A stretch of 64,000 nt of DNA from Companilactobacillus heilongjiangensis (GTDB lineage Bacteria > Bacillota > Bacilli > Lactobacillales > Lactobacillaceae). Shown here one piece after another: positions 34,841-47,958 of this stretch. The position numbers were made by a program, and so were the translations under genes. Each line of letters starts with the position of its first letter. Position 1 is the first letter of the stretch. The DNA lies in the NCBI RefSeq assembly GCF_000831645.3, contig NZ_CP012559.1:930001-994000 (forward strand). Reading direction: 5' to 3'. The notes below the pieces were generated by a model that was given only the letters and a program-made list of their open reading frames with translations, searched no databases and was not told the DNA's origin.

Positions 34841-34870
34841 CTTGTAGGACATATTTTTGGAGGCGTGATT

Positions 34871-35452
34871 TTGGCTCAATTATTTTTTAAGTATGGTGCT
34901 ATGAATAGCGGAAAATCCATTGAGATTTTGAAAGTGGCACATAATTATGAAGAACAAGGCAAATCAGTCATTTTGATGACTAGCATTTTAGACACTCGTT
35001 CCGGTACTGGTAAAATACAGAGCCGAATGGGATTAGATCGGGATGCAATTGCTTTGAAAGATGATTCAAATGTTTTTGAAATCGTTAAAGGAGAAAACCC
35101 CAATGCCGCTTGTGTATTGATCGATGAGTGTGAATTCATGACAAAAGATCAAGTTTTGCAGGCAGCACAAGTCGTTGATGATTTAGGAATTCCAGTCATG
35201 GCGTTTGGTTTGAAGAACGATTTCAGAAATGAATTGTTTGAGGGAACAAAATATCTCTTGTTGTACGCTGACAAATTGGAAGAAATGAAGACAATTTGCT
35301 GGTTCTGTACAAAAAAAGCTACAATGAATATGCGTATGGCTAATGGTAAACCAGTTTATGATGGTGATCAGATTGCAATTGGTGGTAATGAAATGTACTA
35401 TCCAGTTTGCCGTCGACACTATAACCATCCTCCAATGCTCAATCAAGACTAA
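34871..35452 (+). CDS. tdk: Thymidine kinase
   Basis: Type II thymidine kinase of about 193 residues for salvage of thymidine. Starts [15 protein letters not shown], the P-loop of this family; [15 protein letters not shown] is the Walker B/catalytic Glu region; the lasso domain has a zinc site with CWFC and the later Cys-xx-His pair CRRH. TTG 34871 has GGAGG seven bases upstream and gives the usual N-terminus, whereas the longer frame begins before the -10. First gene of tdk-prfA-prmC-ywlC-upp. Confidence 0.94.
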   Translation: MAQLFFKYGAMNSGKSIEILKVAHNYEEQGKSVILMTSILDTRSGTGKIQSRMGLDRDAIALKDDSNVFEIVKGENPNAACVLIDECEFMTKDQVLQAAQVVDDLGIPVMAFGLKNDFRNELFEGTKYLLLYADKLEEMKTICWFCTKKATMNMRMANGKPVYDGDQIAIGGNEMYYPVCRRHYNHPPMLNQD

Positions 35453-35477
35453 GTAAATAGAAGAAAGGATAGTTAAG

Positions 35478-36575
35478 TTGGATAAAATATTTGAACAACT
35501 AGAAACATTGCTTGAAAGATATCAAGAACTTCAAGAATTAATGAGTGATCCTGAAGTTATCAATGATACCAAGCGTTACATGGCTTATTCCAAAGAAGAA
35601 GCTGACATGCGTGACGTTGTGGCTGCTTTCAAACGCTACAAGGAACTAAAACAAAGTATCAGTGACAGTGACGAAATTCTTCGTGAGACTGACGATGCAG
35701 AAATGCAATCAATGGCTAAAGAAGAAATGGAGACTTCTAAGAAAGAACTTGAAGAAGTTGAACATAACATCACACTTTTGATGCTACCTAAGGACCCTAA
35801 TGATGATAAGAATATTATCATGGAAATTCGTGGTGCTGCCGGTGGTGATGAAGCTAGTTTATTTGCTGCTGATTTGTTGAGTATGTACAGTAAATATGCT
35901 GAAAAGCAAGGCTGGACTTTTGATATTATCGATGAAACTGATACTGAAGTCGGCGGTTACAAAGATGTTGCCGTTATGATTACTGGTACGAGTGTTTATT
36001 CGAAGTTGAAGTATGAAAATGGGGCACACCGTGTGCAACGTATCCCTTCAACTGAATCACAAGGTCGGGTTCACACATCAACTGCTACTGTTGCCGTTAT
36101 GCCTGAATATGACGAAGTTGATATTGATCTTGATCCAAAAGACATTAGAACTGATGTTTACCGTTCATCTGGTGCCGGTGGTCAACATATCAATAAAACT
36201 TCATCAGCTGTTCGTATGACCCACATTCCAACAGGTATCGTTGTTGCTATGCAGGATCAACGTTCACAACAACAGAACCGTCAAAAAGCTATGCAAATTT
36301 TGAAATCACGTGTTTATGATTATTATGAATCAGAAAACCAAAGTGAATATGATGAACAACGTAAGTCTGCGGTTGGTACAGGGGACCGTTCTGAACGTAT
36401 CAGAACTTATAACTACCCACAAAACCGTGTCACTGATCACCGAATTGGGTTATCTTTGAATAAACTTGACCGAATCATGAATGGTGAGTTGGAAGAAATT
36501 ATCGACGCATTGATTGTTGATGACCAAACCAAGAAGTTGGAGCAAATTCAAAGTGGAGAAGCTAAGTTATTCTAA
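35478..36575 (+). CDS. prfA: Peptide chain release factor 1
   Basis: RF1 recognises UAA and UAG and triggers peptide release. 365 residues. The GGQ motif is in [16 protein letters not shown] near residue 236, and the codon-recognition tripeptide is PST in [10 protein letters not shown], the RF1 type (PxT) rather than the RF2 SPF. TTG start 35478 after AGAAAGGA. It overlaps prmC, whose product methylates the GGQ glutamine, so the pair is functionally and translationally linked. Confidence 0.96.
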   Translation: MDKIFEQLETLLERYQELQELMSDPEVINDTKRYMAYSKEEADMRDVVAAFKRYKELKQSISDSDEILRETDDAEMQSMAKEEMETSKKELEEVEHNITLLMLPKDPNDDKNIIMEIRGAAGGDEASLFAADLLSMYSKYAEKQGWTFDIIDETDTEVGGYKDVAVMITGTSVYSKLKYENGAHRVQRIPSTESQGRVHTSTATVAVMPEYDEVDIDLDPKDIRTDVYRSSGAGGQHINKTSSAVRMTHIPTGIVVAMQDQRSQQQNRQKAMQILKSRVYDYYESENQSEYDEQRKSAVGTGDRSERIRTYNYPQNRVTDHRIGLSLNKLDRIMNGELEEIIDALIVDDQTKKLEQIQSGEAKLF

Positions 36576-37401
36576 CGCCCTGAAAAGGGCTTTTTCTATG
36601 TTAAAGGACCAAAACAAATTTCCCGAAGATGCTCAGTATTTAATGGAAGAATTAAGCGGTTTCAATTATACGCAACTACAACTTCATCGAAATGATTATG
36701 TACCGAGTGATATTTGGCGCAGGTTCCGTGATGGGTTAGCCCGTTTGATGATGGATGAGCCAGTGCAATACATTTTGGGATACGCTTATTTCATGGATCG
36801 AAACTTTTCAGTTAATCAAAACGTGCTAATTCCACGTCAAGATACTGAAGAAATGGTTCAACAAATTATTGACGAGCATGGTCCAGAGCAAAAGAGCATT
36901 TGTGATATTGGGACAGGTTCCGGTATTATTGCCGTGACGTTAGGCTTGGAATTTCCAGATGATGAAATTTTAGCAACGGACATCTCAGAGGATGCCTTAA
37001 AAGTTGCCGAGTTGAATTCTGAGAATTACCAAACTAACAATGTCTTTTTTAAGCAGAGCGATTTGTTTGAAAGCATCGAACCACAGAAATTCGACATCAT
37101 TGTTTCGAATCCACCGTACATTGCTGAGGATGAGAAAAAGGATATGGATGCCAGTGTTATTAAATTTGAACCCGACTTGGCTTTATACGGTCAAGATAAT
37201 GGGTTAGAATTCTATGAGAATATCACTAAGAAAGTTCAAAATTATCTTTCTGATGACGGTATTTTGTATATGGAGTTCGGTTTTCGACAAAAAAATGCAA
37301 TAAAACAGATTTTTTGTGATAATCTACCCAATTATGTTGTAGAATTTCATAAAGATATAAGTGGGAATTACCGATATCTAAAAGCTAAAAAGGAGATGTA
37401 G
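36553..37401 (+). CDS. prmC: Release factor glutamine methyltransferase PrmC
   Basis: SAM-dependent N5-methyltransferase for the GGQ glutamine of RF1/RF2. About 282 residues. SAM motif [14 protein letters not shown] near residue 117, [13 protein letters not shown], and the catalytic NPPY in [11 protein letters not shown] near 190. The N-terminal helical domain begins [13 protein letters not shown] place the start at GTG 36553, ten bases after GGAG, which overlaps prfA by 23 bases; ATG 36598 would cut into the helical domain and has no good site. Next gene starts three bases after the stop. Confidence 0.92.
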   Translation: MEKLSYSNALKRAFSMLKDQNKFPEDAQYLMEELSGFNYTQLQLHRNDYVPSDIWRRFRDGLARLMMDEPVQYILGYAYFMDRNFSVNQNVLIPRQDTEEMVQQIIDEHGPEQKSICDIGTGSGIIAVTLGLEFPDDEILATDISEDALKVAELNSENYQTNNVFFKQSDLFESIEPQKFDIIVSNPPYIAEDEKKDMDASVIKFEPDLALYGQDNGLEFYENITKKVQNYLSDDGILYMEFGFRQKNAIKQIFCDNLPNYVVEFHKDISGNYRYLKAKKEM

Positions 37402-37403
37402 TA

Positions 37404-38413
37404 TTGGATACTGAGATACTAGAGAGTACACAGATTCAAGAAGCAGCGGCATTTCTTGCCAAGGGCCAATTGGTTGCTTTTCCAACCGAAACAGTCTACG
37501 GCTTGGGTGCTGACGCAACAAGACCTGATGTAGTCAAAGATGTCTATGCAGCTAAGGGCCGTCCGAGTGACAACCCGTTGATTGTGCACGTCTCCAGTCC
37601 TGAAATGGTCTGGGAATATGCTGACAACAGCTACAAACCATTGGCAGAGAAGCTAATGAAGGCATTTTGGCCAGGTCCATTGACGATTATTATGCCAATT
37701 CAACCTGGAAAACTTTCCAAAGCAGTTACGGGGGACTTACGACTGCTGCCTTTAGAATGCCCAATAATAAGGCTACTTTGAATCTTATCAAGACTTTTGG
37801 CAAACCAATTGTTGGTCCATCCGCTAATACGAGTGGAAAACCAAGTCCAACTTTAGCAAAGCACGTTTATCACGATTTACATGGTAAAATTGCCGCTATT
37901 TTGGATGACGGTCCAACAAAACTTGGGGTAGAATCAACTGTCATTGACTTGTCAGTTGAGATACCAACGATTTTACGTCCAGGGATGATTGATTCAGACG
38001 ATTTATTGAAAGTAATCAGTAACGTCAACTCAGATCATCACAAGGTTACTGCAACCGAAGTTCCAAAGGCACCAGGTATGAAGTACAAGCACTATGCACC
38101 AAGCGCACAAGTCATCATTGTCGATGATGTAAAAGATTTTAAACAAGCAATCGCTGAATACGTCGCTAAAGATGTTCCAATGGGAGTCATGGCTACGGAT
38201 GAAATTCTGCAAGAAGTTCCTGATGATATCGAAACCTTCTCACTAGGCAAAGATGTAATTAGTGCTTCCAGAGAGTTATTTGCTGGCCTACGTCAGTTAG
38301 ATAACGACCATGTGGATTACATTCTAGCTCAAGGCTTTCCTGACGAAGGTCACGGTGCTGCATACAGTAATCGTTTGAATAAATCAGCCGGCAACACACA
38401 TTATAAAAACTAA
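37404..38413 (+). pseudogene. ywlC: Threonylcarbamoyl-AMP synthase (YwlC/TsaC/Sua5), frameshifted
   Basis: Makes threonylcarbamoyl-AMP for t6A37 of ANN-decoding tRNAs. Two adjoining frames together give a full-length Sua5-type protein of about 336 residues: 37404-37781 carries LVAFPTETVYGLG and AAKGRPSDNPLIVHV; the second frame continues GGLTTAAFRMPNN, GPSANTSGKPSPT and the Sua5-type C-terminal domain (HYAPSAQVIIVDD). The break is at a run of five G (37730-37734): six would restore frame between AVTG and GLTT. The function is normally essential or nearly so, so a homopolymer error or a very recent mutation is more likely than an old pseudogene. TTG start. Confidence 0.9.
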
Positions 38414-38425
38414 GGAGATTCACAA

Positions 38426-39055
38426 ATGTCTAAATTTACAGTTCTAAACCACCCATTGATCCAACACAAACTTACAATTATCCGTAACAAGCACACTGGT
38501 ACAAAGGTATTCCGTGAAGTTGCCAACGAAATTGGTGAATTGATGGTTTACGAAATTACTCGTGACTTGCCATTGAAGGATGTTGAAGTAGAGACACCAA
38601 TGGGTAAATCAACTCAAAAAGTTCTTGCTGGTAAAAAACTAGCTGTTATTCCTATCTTGCGTGCAGGTCTAGGCATGGTTGATGGTGTGCTTGAGTTGAT
38701 TCCAGCTGCTAAGGTTGGTCACATTGGTATGTACCGTGATGAAAAAACTTTGAAACCACACGAATATTTTGTGAAACTTCCTAGTGATATCGACCAACGT
38801 GAACTATTCATCGTTGATCCAATGCTTGCTACTGGTGGTTCCGCTAACATGGCTATTGAAGCTTTGAAGAAACGTGGTGCTAAGCACATGCGTCTAGTTG
38901 TTTTAGTTGCTGCTCCTGAAGGTGTCAAAGCTGTTCAAGATGCACATCCTGACGTAGATATCTACGCAGCTTCACTTGATGAAAAAATTACTGACAGCGG
39001 CTATATCTTCCCAGGCTTGGGTGATGCTGGTGACAGATTATTTGGGACAAAATAA
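38426..39055 (+). CDS. upp: Uracil phosphoribosyltransferase
   Basis: Converts uracil and PRPP to UMP in pyrimidine salvage. 209 residues, normal length. Signatures: [16 protein letters not shown] near residue 74, PRPP loop [12 protein letters not shown] near 131, and the C-terminal [24 protein letters not shown] precedes the ATG. Last gene of the tdk operon; atpB follows after 87 bp. No terminator lies between, so some read-through into atp is possible. Confidence 0.97.
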   Translation: MSKFTVLNHPLIQHKLTIIRNKHTGTKVFREVANEIGELMVYEITRDLPLKDVEVETPMGKSTQKVLAGKKLAVIPILRAGLGMVDGVLELIPAAKVGHIGMYRDEKTLKPHEYFVKLPSDIDQRELFIVDPMLATGGSANMAIEALKKRGAKHMRLVVLVAAPEGVKAVQDAHPDVDIYAASLDEKITDSGYIFPGLGDAGDRLFGTK

Positions 39056-39142
39056 GGATTTCATTGTTTTAATATATAAAATTTAGTGTTATTATTTTGT
39101 GGTATCAATTGTTTTCAATAAGCGAAGAAAGGAGGGTTATTA

Positions 39143-39853
39143 TTGGATGATAAGTATAAGTTTGTTGAATTCTTAGGCTTAAGATTCAATGTTGCAAATG
39201 ACTTGTCAGTTCTAGTCTCTGCAATCCTTGTTTTCATTTTGGTGTTTGCATTATCTCGTAAAGTCACAATGAGACCAGGCAAAGCACAGAATGTACTCGA
39301 ATGGATGATTGATTTTACTAATAGTATTGTAAAATCGGCGATGCCAGACGGTTCAGGTAAACAATTCAATCTTTACGCGTTTGTATTATTCCTATTTATC
39401 TTTGTATCTAACCAATTAGGATTATTCTTCCAAGTAAAGGTTGGCGGTTTCACATACGTTAAATCACCAACATCTAATCCCTTAATCACAATGGGACTTG
39501 CGACGGTTTCATTGTTGATTTCACACTATTATGCTGTGAAGAAATTTGGATTCGGTGGGTATTTATCCAATTATGCGAGACCGGTAAAGTTTTTGCTACC
39601 AATTAACCTTCTGGAAGAATTTACCAACTTCCTAACATTGTCACTACGTCTATACGGTAATATATTTGCCGGTGAAGTACTTCTTGCACTTATTGGAACT
39701 GTTGCAAAGAGTCTTGGCGCTGTGACATTCGTTGCGGCTATGCCATTAGCTATGGTATGGCAAGGCTTTTCTGTATTTATTGGAGCCATCCAAGCGTATG
39801 TATTTACCACACTATCTATGGTATATATTTCACGTAAACTGGAACAAGAATAA
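39143..39853 (+). CDS. atpB: F1Fo ATP synthase subunit a
   Basis: Membrane subunit a (236 residues) forming the proton half-channels against the c-ring. Five to six hydrophobic segments; the essential Arg is in SLRLYGNIFAGEVL near residue 170, and the last segment holds FIGAIQAYVFTTLSMVY. TTG 39143 follows GGAGGG; the nearby ATG 39147 is out of frame. First gene of the eight-gene atp operon, which in lactobacilli mainly pumps protons out at the expense of ATP. Confidence 0.96.
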   Translation: MDDKYKFVEFLGLRFNVANDLSVLVSAILVFILVFALSRKVTMRPGKAQNVLEWMIDFTNSIVKSAMPDGSGKQFNLYAFVLFLFIFVSNQLGLFFQVKVGGFTYVKSPTSNPLITMGLATVSLLISHYYAVKKFGFGGYLSNYARPVKFLLPINLLEEFTNFLTLSLRLYGNIFAGEVLLALIGTVAKSLGAVTFVAAMPLAMVWQGFSVFIGAIQAYVFTTLSMVYISRKLEQE

Positions 39854-39873
39854 CATTTATTGGAGGATTTTAA

Positions 39874-40089
<216 letters not shown>

Positions 40090-40107
40090 TACATACAACC
40101 AAAAATT

Positions 40108-40133
40108 TGGCGATATAAAATAGTCGCCTTTTT
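40108..40133 (+). terminator. Intra-operon hairpin between atpE and atpF (attenuator-like)
   Basis: GGCGA / TCGCC with an AT-rich loop followed by TTTTT. The stem is short, so partial termination or mRNA-end protection is more likely than a full stop. Confidence 0.55.
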
Positions 40134-40173
40134 ATGTTTTATGTACTTATTAGAAAGGAAGGAGTGAAGAATA

Positions 40174-40692
40174 TTGGCAGGTTTATTAGTTCTCGGAGCT
40201 AATCAAGTAGCTTTGGGTGACATGCTTTTCATTCTTGTTTCTTTCATCGTTTTAGCACTGTTAGTGAAGCATTTTGCTTGGGGTCCTGTTACAAAGATGA
40301 TGGATGCCAGATCTGAAAAGATTACTGGTGATCTTGATTATGCGGATCAGGAACGCTCACGTGCTGAAAAGTTGGCAAAAGAACGTGAAGATGCTCTTAA
40401 AAATTCACGTGCTGAAGCAGTGGAAATTGTTAATAAAGCTAAGGAAAGCGGTGAGACTCAAAAGAAGTCCATCGTATCTGACGCTCATAGCGAAGCTGAA
40501 GAATTAAGACAAAGAGCAAAATCCGATGCAGCTAAAGCTAGAGAAGATGCTATGTCAGGCGCTCAAAATGATATAGCAAACTTATCTTTGGAAATTGCTT
40601 CTAAAGTTATTTCTAAGGAGCTTAATGCAGACGATCAAAAGTCACTAATCGACTCTTACATTAAGGAGTTGACGGTAAATGAAACTAAGTAA
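40174..40692 (+). CDS. atpF: F1Fo ATP synthase subunit b
   Basis: 172-residue peripheral-stalk subunit: one N-terminal membrane helix (MLFILVSFIVLALLV) and a long charged helix rich in Glu, Lys and Ala (RSRAEKLAKEREDALKNSRAE). TTG 40174 follows GGAAGGAG. Its 3' end overlaps atpH by 14 bases. Confidence 0.95.
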   Translation: MAGLLVLGANQVALGDMLFILVSFIVLALLVKHFAWGPVTKMMDARSEKITGDLDYADQERSRAEKLAKEREDALKNSRAEAVEIVNKAKESGETQKKSIVSDAHSEAEELRQRAKSDAAKAREDAMSGAQNDIANLSLEIASKVISKELNADDQKSLIDSYIKELTVNETK

Positions 40693-41227
40693 CATTCAAG
40701 TGGGAAAGCGTTACAGTAAGGCACTTTACGAAGTTGCCGAAGAACAAAACTCTATAGAAGAAATTCTCGAAGATTTAAAGTCTTTGAAACAAGTCTATGA
40801 AGAAAATCCTAGCTTGAGCTTTGCTCTTGCAGGACGTTCAATTTCTCGCACTGAAAAACTTAAAGTCTTGGAAACATTGAAGAGCCAATTTGGTGAATTA
40901 ATGCAAGATTTCTTAAGCTTAGTCTTTGACAATAATCGTATGGACTGTATTGTGGAAATGGCAGATGCTTTCATTGAAAAATATGATGAAGCAAATGTAA
41001 TCGTTGAAGCTACAGTTACTACTACGATTGAGTTAGAAGACGCTCAAGCCAAAACACTTGAGTCTGTGATTAAGAAGAGATTTTCAGTAAATAAAGTAAA
41101 TTTAACGAAAATAGTTGATCCATCTATCATCGGTGGCGTTATAATCCGAGTAGGAGATCAAGTTGTCGATGGTAGTCTTGTTAAGAGATTTAATGACATC
41201 AAGAAGACGCTATTGGTTAATAATTAA
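40679..41227 (+). CDS. atpH: F1Fo ATP synthase subunit delta
   Basis: 182-residue peripheral-stalk subunit linking b to the top of F1. N-terminal helical bundle opens KRYSKALYEVAEEQN; the C-terminal part has GGVIIRVGDQVVDGSLVKRF, the family's most conserved stretch. AAGGAG lies inside atpF, and translation is coupled by the overlap. Confidence 0.95.
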   Translation: MKLSNIQVGKRYSKALYEVAEEQNSIEEILEDLKSLKQVYEENPSLSFALAGRSISRTEKLKVLETLKSQFGELMQDFLSLVFDNNRMDCIVEMADAFIEKYDEANVIVEATVTTTIELEDAQAKTLESVIKKRFSVNKVNLTKIVDPSIIGGVIIRVGDQVVDGSLVKRFNDIKKTLLVNN

Positions 41228-42790
<1,563 letters not shown>

Positions 42791-42807
42791 TACAGGAGGT
42801 TTAAATA

Positions 42808-43725
42808 ATGGCTGAGTCCCTTATGGATATTAAAAGAAGAATTTCTTCTACTAAGAAAACCGGTCAAATTACAAGAGCCATGCAAATGGTCTCTGGTGCT
42901 AAACTCTCTCGTATTGAAAAGAAATCTATTGCTTATCAATTGTACGCAAAAAAGGTTGAAGACATTATTAGACATTTAACAGCGGCTGATGTGTTTAAAG
43001 AATTGTCAGTTGCTGATGATTCTACTGATCCGCTAAGTTTAAATAGTCTTCTAAAAGTTCGTGAAGTCAAAAAGACTGCCTATGTTGTTATTACATCAGA
43101 CCGTGGTCTTGTTGGTGGATATAACAGTAATATTTTGAAAGCCATGATGGACCTCTTTCAAAAGAAGTACAACGGCGACAAGAGTAAATTTACTATTATT
43201 TCCTTAGGTGCTACCGGAACAGAGTTCTTTAAAGCACGTGGCTTTGACGTTTCTTATGAATATCGTGGTTTACCAGATATTCCAACAGTTAAAGATATCA
43301 CTCCAATCATGAAGACAATTTTGCAAATGTATCAAGCTGAATTGTTCGATGAGATTGATATTTGTCATAATCACCACGTTAACTCATTGGTTTCTAACTT
43401 TACTACAGATAAGTTATTGCCTTTGACAGAGCCTGATGACGTTACTGCTGAAGAACAACAAGTTGCTACTGAATACATCACAGAACCAAACCCTAAAGCA
43501 GTTCTATCTGCAATTGTGCCTCAATATATTGAGTGTTTAGTTTTAGGAGCAATGATGGATGCAAAAACAGCAGAGCATGCTGCTTCTGTAACAGCTATGA
43601 AGAGTGCGACTGATAATGCTGACGATCTTATTGCAAGTTTGTCATTGCACTATAACCGTGCCCGTCAAGCTCAAATCACTACAGAAATCACTGAAATCAT
43701 CGGTGGTGCTGCTGCACTTGAATAG
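42808..43725 (+). CDS. atpG: F1 ATP synthase subunit gamma
   Basis: 305-residue central shaft. N-terminal helix DIKRRISSTKKTGQITRAMQ and C-terminal helix AMKSATDNADDLIASLSLHYNRARQAQIT form the coiled coil inside the alpha3beta3 ring; ITSDRGLVGGYNSN is the conserved middle. CAGGAGG precedes the ATG. Confidence 0.97.
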   Translation: MAESLMDIKRRISSTKKTGQITRAMQMVSGAKLSRIEKKSIAYQLYAKKVEDIIRHLTAADVFKELSVADDSTDPLSLNSLLKVREVKKTAYVVITSDRGLVGGYNSNILKAMMDLFQKKYNGDKSKFTIISLGATGTEFFKARGFDVSYEYRGLPDIPTVKDITPIMKTILQMYQAELFDEIDICHNHHVNSLVSNFTTDKLLPLTEPDDVTAEEQQVATEYITEPNPKAVLSAIVPQYIECLVLGAMMDAKTAEHAASVTAMKSATDNADDLIASLSLHYNRARQAQITTEITEIIGGAAALE

Positions 43726-43730
43726 TTTAG

Positions 43731-45194
<1,464 letters not shown>

Positions 45195-45211
45195 GGATAG
45201 GAGGAGATAAT

Positions 45212-45640
45212 ATGGCTGAAAATATTATGACGGTCAATATTGTTACTCCCGATGGTGTTGTTTACGATCATCATGCAAAACTCGTTGTGTTGAGTACTAT
45301 TGACGGTGAAATTGGTGTCATGGCTCACCATGAGCCAATTATCGCCCCATTGATCATTGATGAAGTACGTGTCCGTCGTGTGGACAAGCCTCATCATGAA
45401 GACTCAATTGCTGTAAATGGCGGGTTCTTGGAGTTTAGCAATGATCTAGTTTCAATCGTCGCAAATAGTGCCGAAAGAGCTAGAGACATTGATTTAAGAC
45501 GTGCAGAATATGCTAAGCAAAAAGCTGAACAAACAATCAAGGTTGCTGAAGAAAAACACAACGTTGATGACTTGGCTCGTGCTCAGGTATCTCTACGTAA
45601 AGCTATAAACAGAATTAACGTAAGTTCACATCGAAATTAA
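45212..45640 (+). CDS. atpC: F1 ATP synthase subunit epsilon
   Basis: 142 residues: N-terminal beta-sandwich with TVNIVTPDGVVYD and VLSTIDGEIGVMAHHEPIIAPL, then the two-helix C-terminal domain (RAEYAKQKAEQTIK, LARAQVSLRKAINRI) that can inhibit ATP hydrolysis. GGAGGAG precedes the ATG. Last gene of the operon, followed by a terminator and then a facing pair of structured elements. Confidence 0.96.
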   Translation: MAENIMTVNIVTPDGVVYDHHAKLVVLSTIDGEIGVMAHHEPIIAPLIIDEVRVRRVDKPHHEDSIAVNGGFLEFSNDLVSIVANSAERARDIDLRRAEYAKQKAEQTIKVAEEKHNVDDLARAQVSLRKAINRINVSSHRN

Positions 45641-45647
45641 TTAATTC

Positions 45648-45687
45648 AAAAAGAAGACTGAGATTTATTTTCAGCCTTCTTTTTTTT
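45648..45687 (+). terminator. Terminator of the atp operon
   Basis: AAGAAGACTGA / TCAGCCTTCTT and eight T. Confidence 0.92.
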
Positions 45688-45700
45688 GCTTTTGAAATAT

Positions 45701-45881
45701 GCCGCCGAAGGGCGTGAGATATGCCACCTGCCATGGACCGGTGCGAGCCAAGGTCTCGCACCTCGATTTTGAGCTTTACAAAAACCGCAAATCTCAAAAT
45801 ACGTCTGTGCTGTAAGAGTGGAGGTTCACCACTCTAACACCACTTTCATGGCGGGTAAGCATATCTCACGCCCTTCGGCTA
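45701..45881 (+). repeat. Structured intergenic element copy 6 (left member of a facing pair)
   Basis: 181 bp, opening GCCGCC and closing GGCTA. Outer stem GGGCGTGAGATATGC / GCATATCTCACGCCC is unrelated in sequence to copies 1-5. Hairpin 1 GGTGCGAG / CTCGCACC is perfect; hairpin 2 ATTTTGAG / CTCAAAAT; hairpin 3 cap AGAGTGG / CCACTCT. Confidence 0.9.
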
Positions 45882-46096
45882 AGTTAACTCTGGAATCTGA
45901 TAATGTTTAATTATTTAAATTGATATAACTGATATTTGATTAAGCTTGGTCGAACAGTATAAGTGTATTTAACTTTTTGTAATTTACTAGTAATGGAGAA
46001 GAAGGTTTTTAATTCTGGTATAATCTCAAGGATATTAAATTAGCTGCAAGTATTAAGATTGGTTTTAGGTTTTGCTTTTAAAGCGCTGAAAGGGAC
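45882..46096. other. AT-rich spacer between facing elements 6 and 7
   Basis: 215 bp, no supported coding frame. TTCTGGTATAATC near 46015-46027 contains TGGTATAAT, a perfect extended -10 reading toward element 7 and murA; transcription started there would run through the right element. Confidence 0.5.
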
Positions 46097-46282
46097 TAGT
46101 CGGAGGTTGGCAGAGAAAATCAGGTGCAGTGAAAGTGGCGTTAGAGCTTTAGCTCTTACACCACAGGACGACTTTGGAGACTTGCCGAACTGTGGCAAGG
46201 CTTCAAAGCGAGGTTCGAGACCGAATTTTGGCTCGAACCGTTCCTCACAGCAGGCGAATTTTCTCTGCCAACCGGAGACGGC
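46097..46282 (-). repeat. Structured intergenic element copy 7 (right member of a facing pair)
   Basis: 186 bp. Outer stem GGTTGGCAGAGAAAAT / ATTTTCTCTGCCAACC, again unlike the other copies. Hairpin 2 has CTTGCC/GGCAAG-type pairing, hairpin 3 cap AGAGCT/AGCTCT. Frames 46040-46309 and 46059-46331 across it are by-products. Confidence 0.9.
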
Positions 46283-46367
46283 AGCTTTAAGTATTTTTAA
46301 AGTTAACAACCCAAAACTTCAAAAAAGTTAAGAAAATGTTATTATTTAGAAAAGTGAGGTTTATAAA

Positions 46368-46601
46368 ATGATAAATATCGGAATTAATGCGATAATAACT
46401 CTTATAAGTCATGTTATATTTATCTGGTTAAGTTTTAATCTATTGCAAGTTGTGGATTGGAAAAAGATATATAACAAATCCAATCCTAAAATGTTACAAT
46501 TACTTGTAGCGTTTATTGCAATCGCTCTTGGTTATACAGTAAGCTCTTTTTTCATGAGTATTTTCAGTCTATCTCAAAATATAGCCTTGCTTTTTAAATG
46601 A
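46368..46601 (+). CDS. DUF1146 family membrane protein (YwzB-like)
   Basis: 77 residues with two hydrophobic segments ([19 protein letters not shown] and [18 protein letters not shown]) separated by a basic stretch containing VDWKKIY. This small protein regularly precedes murA and the mreB group in Firmicutes; its function is unknown. GTGAGG precedes the ATG. The murA GTG follows 25 bp downstream, so they are one transcript, probably starting in the spacer or just after element 7. Confidence 0.88.
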   Translation: MINIGINAIITLISHVIFIWLSFNLLQVVDWKKIYNKSNPKMLQLLVAFIAIALGYTVSSFFMSIFSLSQNIALLFK

Positions 46602-46626
46602 TTCCAGGTTTTTGGAGGAGAATATT

Positions 46627-47949
46627 GTGCAACAAATAATCGTAAATGGACCTACGCAATTAAAGGGAACAGTCAGAATTGAAGGTGCTAAGAATGCTGC
46701 TTTACCAATTTTAGCATCAACTATTCTAGCATCTGAGGGTAAAACCTTATTAACGAATATTCCTCCGTTATCGGATGTAATTACTATGTCTAAAGTTTTG
46801 AAAGCTTTGAACGCTGATGTTTCATATGATGAAGCGGATGAAGTACTTACAGTTGATACAAGCAAAGGAACTTCAACTACTGCTCCTGAAGATCTTGTAG
46901 ATAAAATGCGTGCTTCCATCGTTGTTTTAGGACCACTTTTGGCTCGCAACAAAGAAGCTCACGTTGCCATGCCTGGTGGTTGTGCCATCGGCTCCAGACC
47001 AATTGATCTTCATATCAAGGGATTGGAAGCCATGGGTGCTAAATTCAGTCAAAATGGTGGCTTTATTGACGCTGAAACTGAAGGATTGCACGGTGCTAAC
47101 ATTTACTTGGATTTCCCAAGTGTTGGCGCAACTCAAAATATTATGATGGCAGCAACTTTGGCAGATGGTGAAACTGTCATCGATAACGCTGCTAGAGAAC
47201 CCGAAATTGTTGATCTTGCTAATGTTTTAGGTAAAATGGGTGCCGAAGTAACTGGTGCCGGAACTAATACTGTTCGTATCAATGGTGTTGAAAAACTTCA
47301 CGGTTGCGAACACTCAATTATGCAAGATCGTATCGAAGCAGGAACTTTCATGGTTGCTGCTGCAGTTACTGGCGGAGATATCTTTATTCAAGATGCCGTA
47401 GCTGCTCATAATCGTCCATTACTTTCAAAATTGATTGAAATGGGTGTGAAGATCGATGAAACTGATGAAGGAATTCGTGTCATTGGAACTAATCAATTAA
47501 AACCAGTTGATGTAAAAACTTTGCCTCACCCTGGATTCCCAACGGATATGCAGGCTCAAATGACTTTAGCTCAACTATTAAGTGTTGGTACTACAGTTAT
47601 GACAGAAACAGTTTTCGAAAACCGTTTCATGCATTTCCCAGAATTCGGTAAGATGAAAGCTGATTATAAGATCGAAGGTAATTCAGTTATTATGTTTGGT
47701 CCAGCTCAACTAAGTGGTGCTAATGTTGCTGCTACTGACTTACGTGCTGCTGCAGCACTTGTTCTAGCAGGATTAGTTGCTGAAGGCGAGACTCGTGTTT
47801 CAAACCTTCAATATTTGGATCGTGGATATTATCATTTCACTGAAAAGTTAAGAAATTTAGGTGCTAAAATTAGACGTGTTTCAGTTGATGAAGCTGGCCG
47901 TGAAACTTTAGTGTTAAATACAGTATCGAGTGCAATAAAATTGGCTTAA
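46627..47949 (+). CDS. murA: UDP-N-acetylglucosamine 1-carboxyvinyltransferase
   Basis: First committed step of peptidoglycan synthesis: enolpyruvyl transfer from PEP to UDP-GlcNAc. About 440 residues. N-terminal [14 protein letters not shown] with the catalytic Lys; [14 protein letters not shown] near residue 114 holds the Cys that reacts with PEP and fosfomycin; FPTDMQAQ near 300 contains the catalytic Asp. GTG 46627 lies six bases after GGAGGAG; the upstream TTG at 46612 is inside the ribosome site. Many Firmicutes carry two murA copies and which one this is cannot be settled here. Confidence 0.95.
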   Translation: MQQIIVNGPTQLKGTVRIEGAKNAALPILASTILASEGKTLLTNIPPLSDVITMSKVLKALNADVSYDEADEVLTVDTSKGTSTTAPEDLVDKMRASIVVLGPLLARNKEAHVAMPGGCAIGSRPIDLHIKGLEAMGAKFSQNGGFIDAETEGLHGANIYLDFPSVGATQNIMMAATLADGETVIDNAAREPEIVDLANVLGKMGAEVTGAGTNTVRINGVEKLHGCEHSIMQDRIEAGTFMVAAAVTGGDIFIQDAVAAHNRPLLSKLIEMGVKIDETDEGIRVIGTNQLKPVDVKTLPHPGFPTDMQAQMTLAQLLSVGTTVMTETVFENRFMHFPEFGKMKADYKIEGNSVIMFGPAQLSGANVAATDLRAAAALVLAGLVAEGETRVSNLQYLDRGYYHFTEKLRNLGAKIRRVSVDEAGRETLVLNTVSSAIKLA

Positions 47950-47958
47950 TATTAGCTT

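Noticed and set aside
37667-37780. Independent start of a second gene at ATG 37667
   Set aside because: This part is in the wrong frame for ywlC; homology of the second frame begins only after the G-run, so it is the frameshifted continuation, not a new gene.
45615-45797. 60-residue frame on - next to atpC
   Set aside because: It translates element 6 and the atp terminator.
46040-46331. Opposed 89- and 90-residue frames
   Set aside because: Both cover structured element 7; the near-palindromic DNA keeps both strands open.
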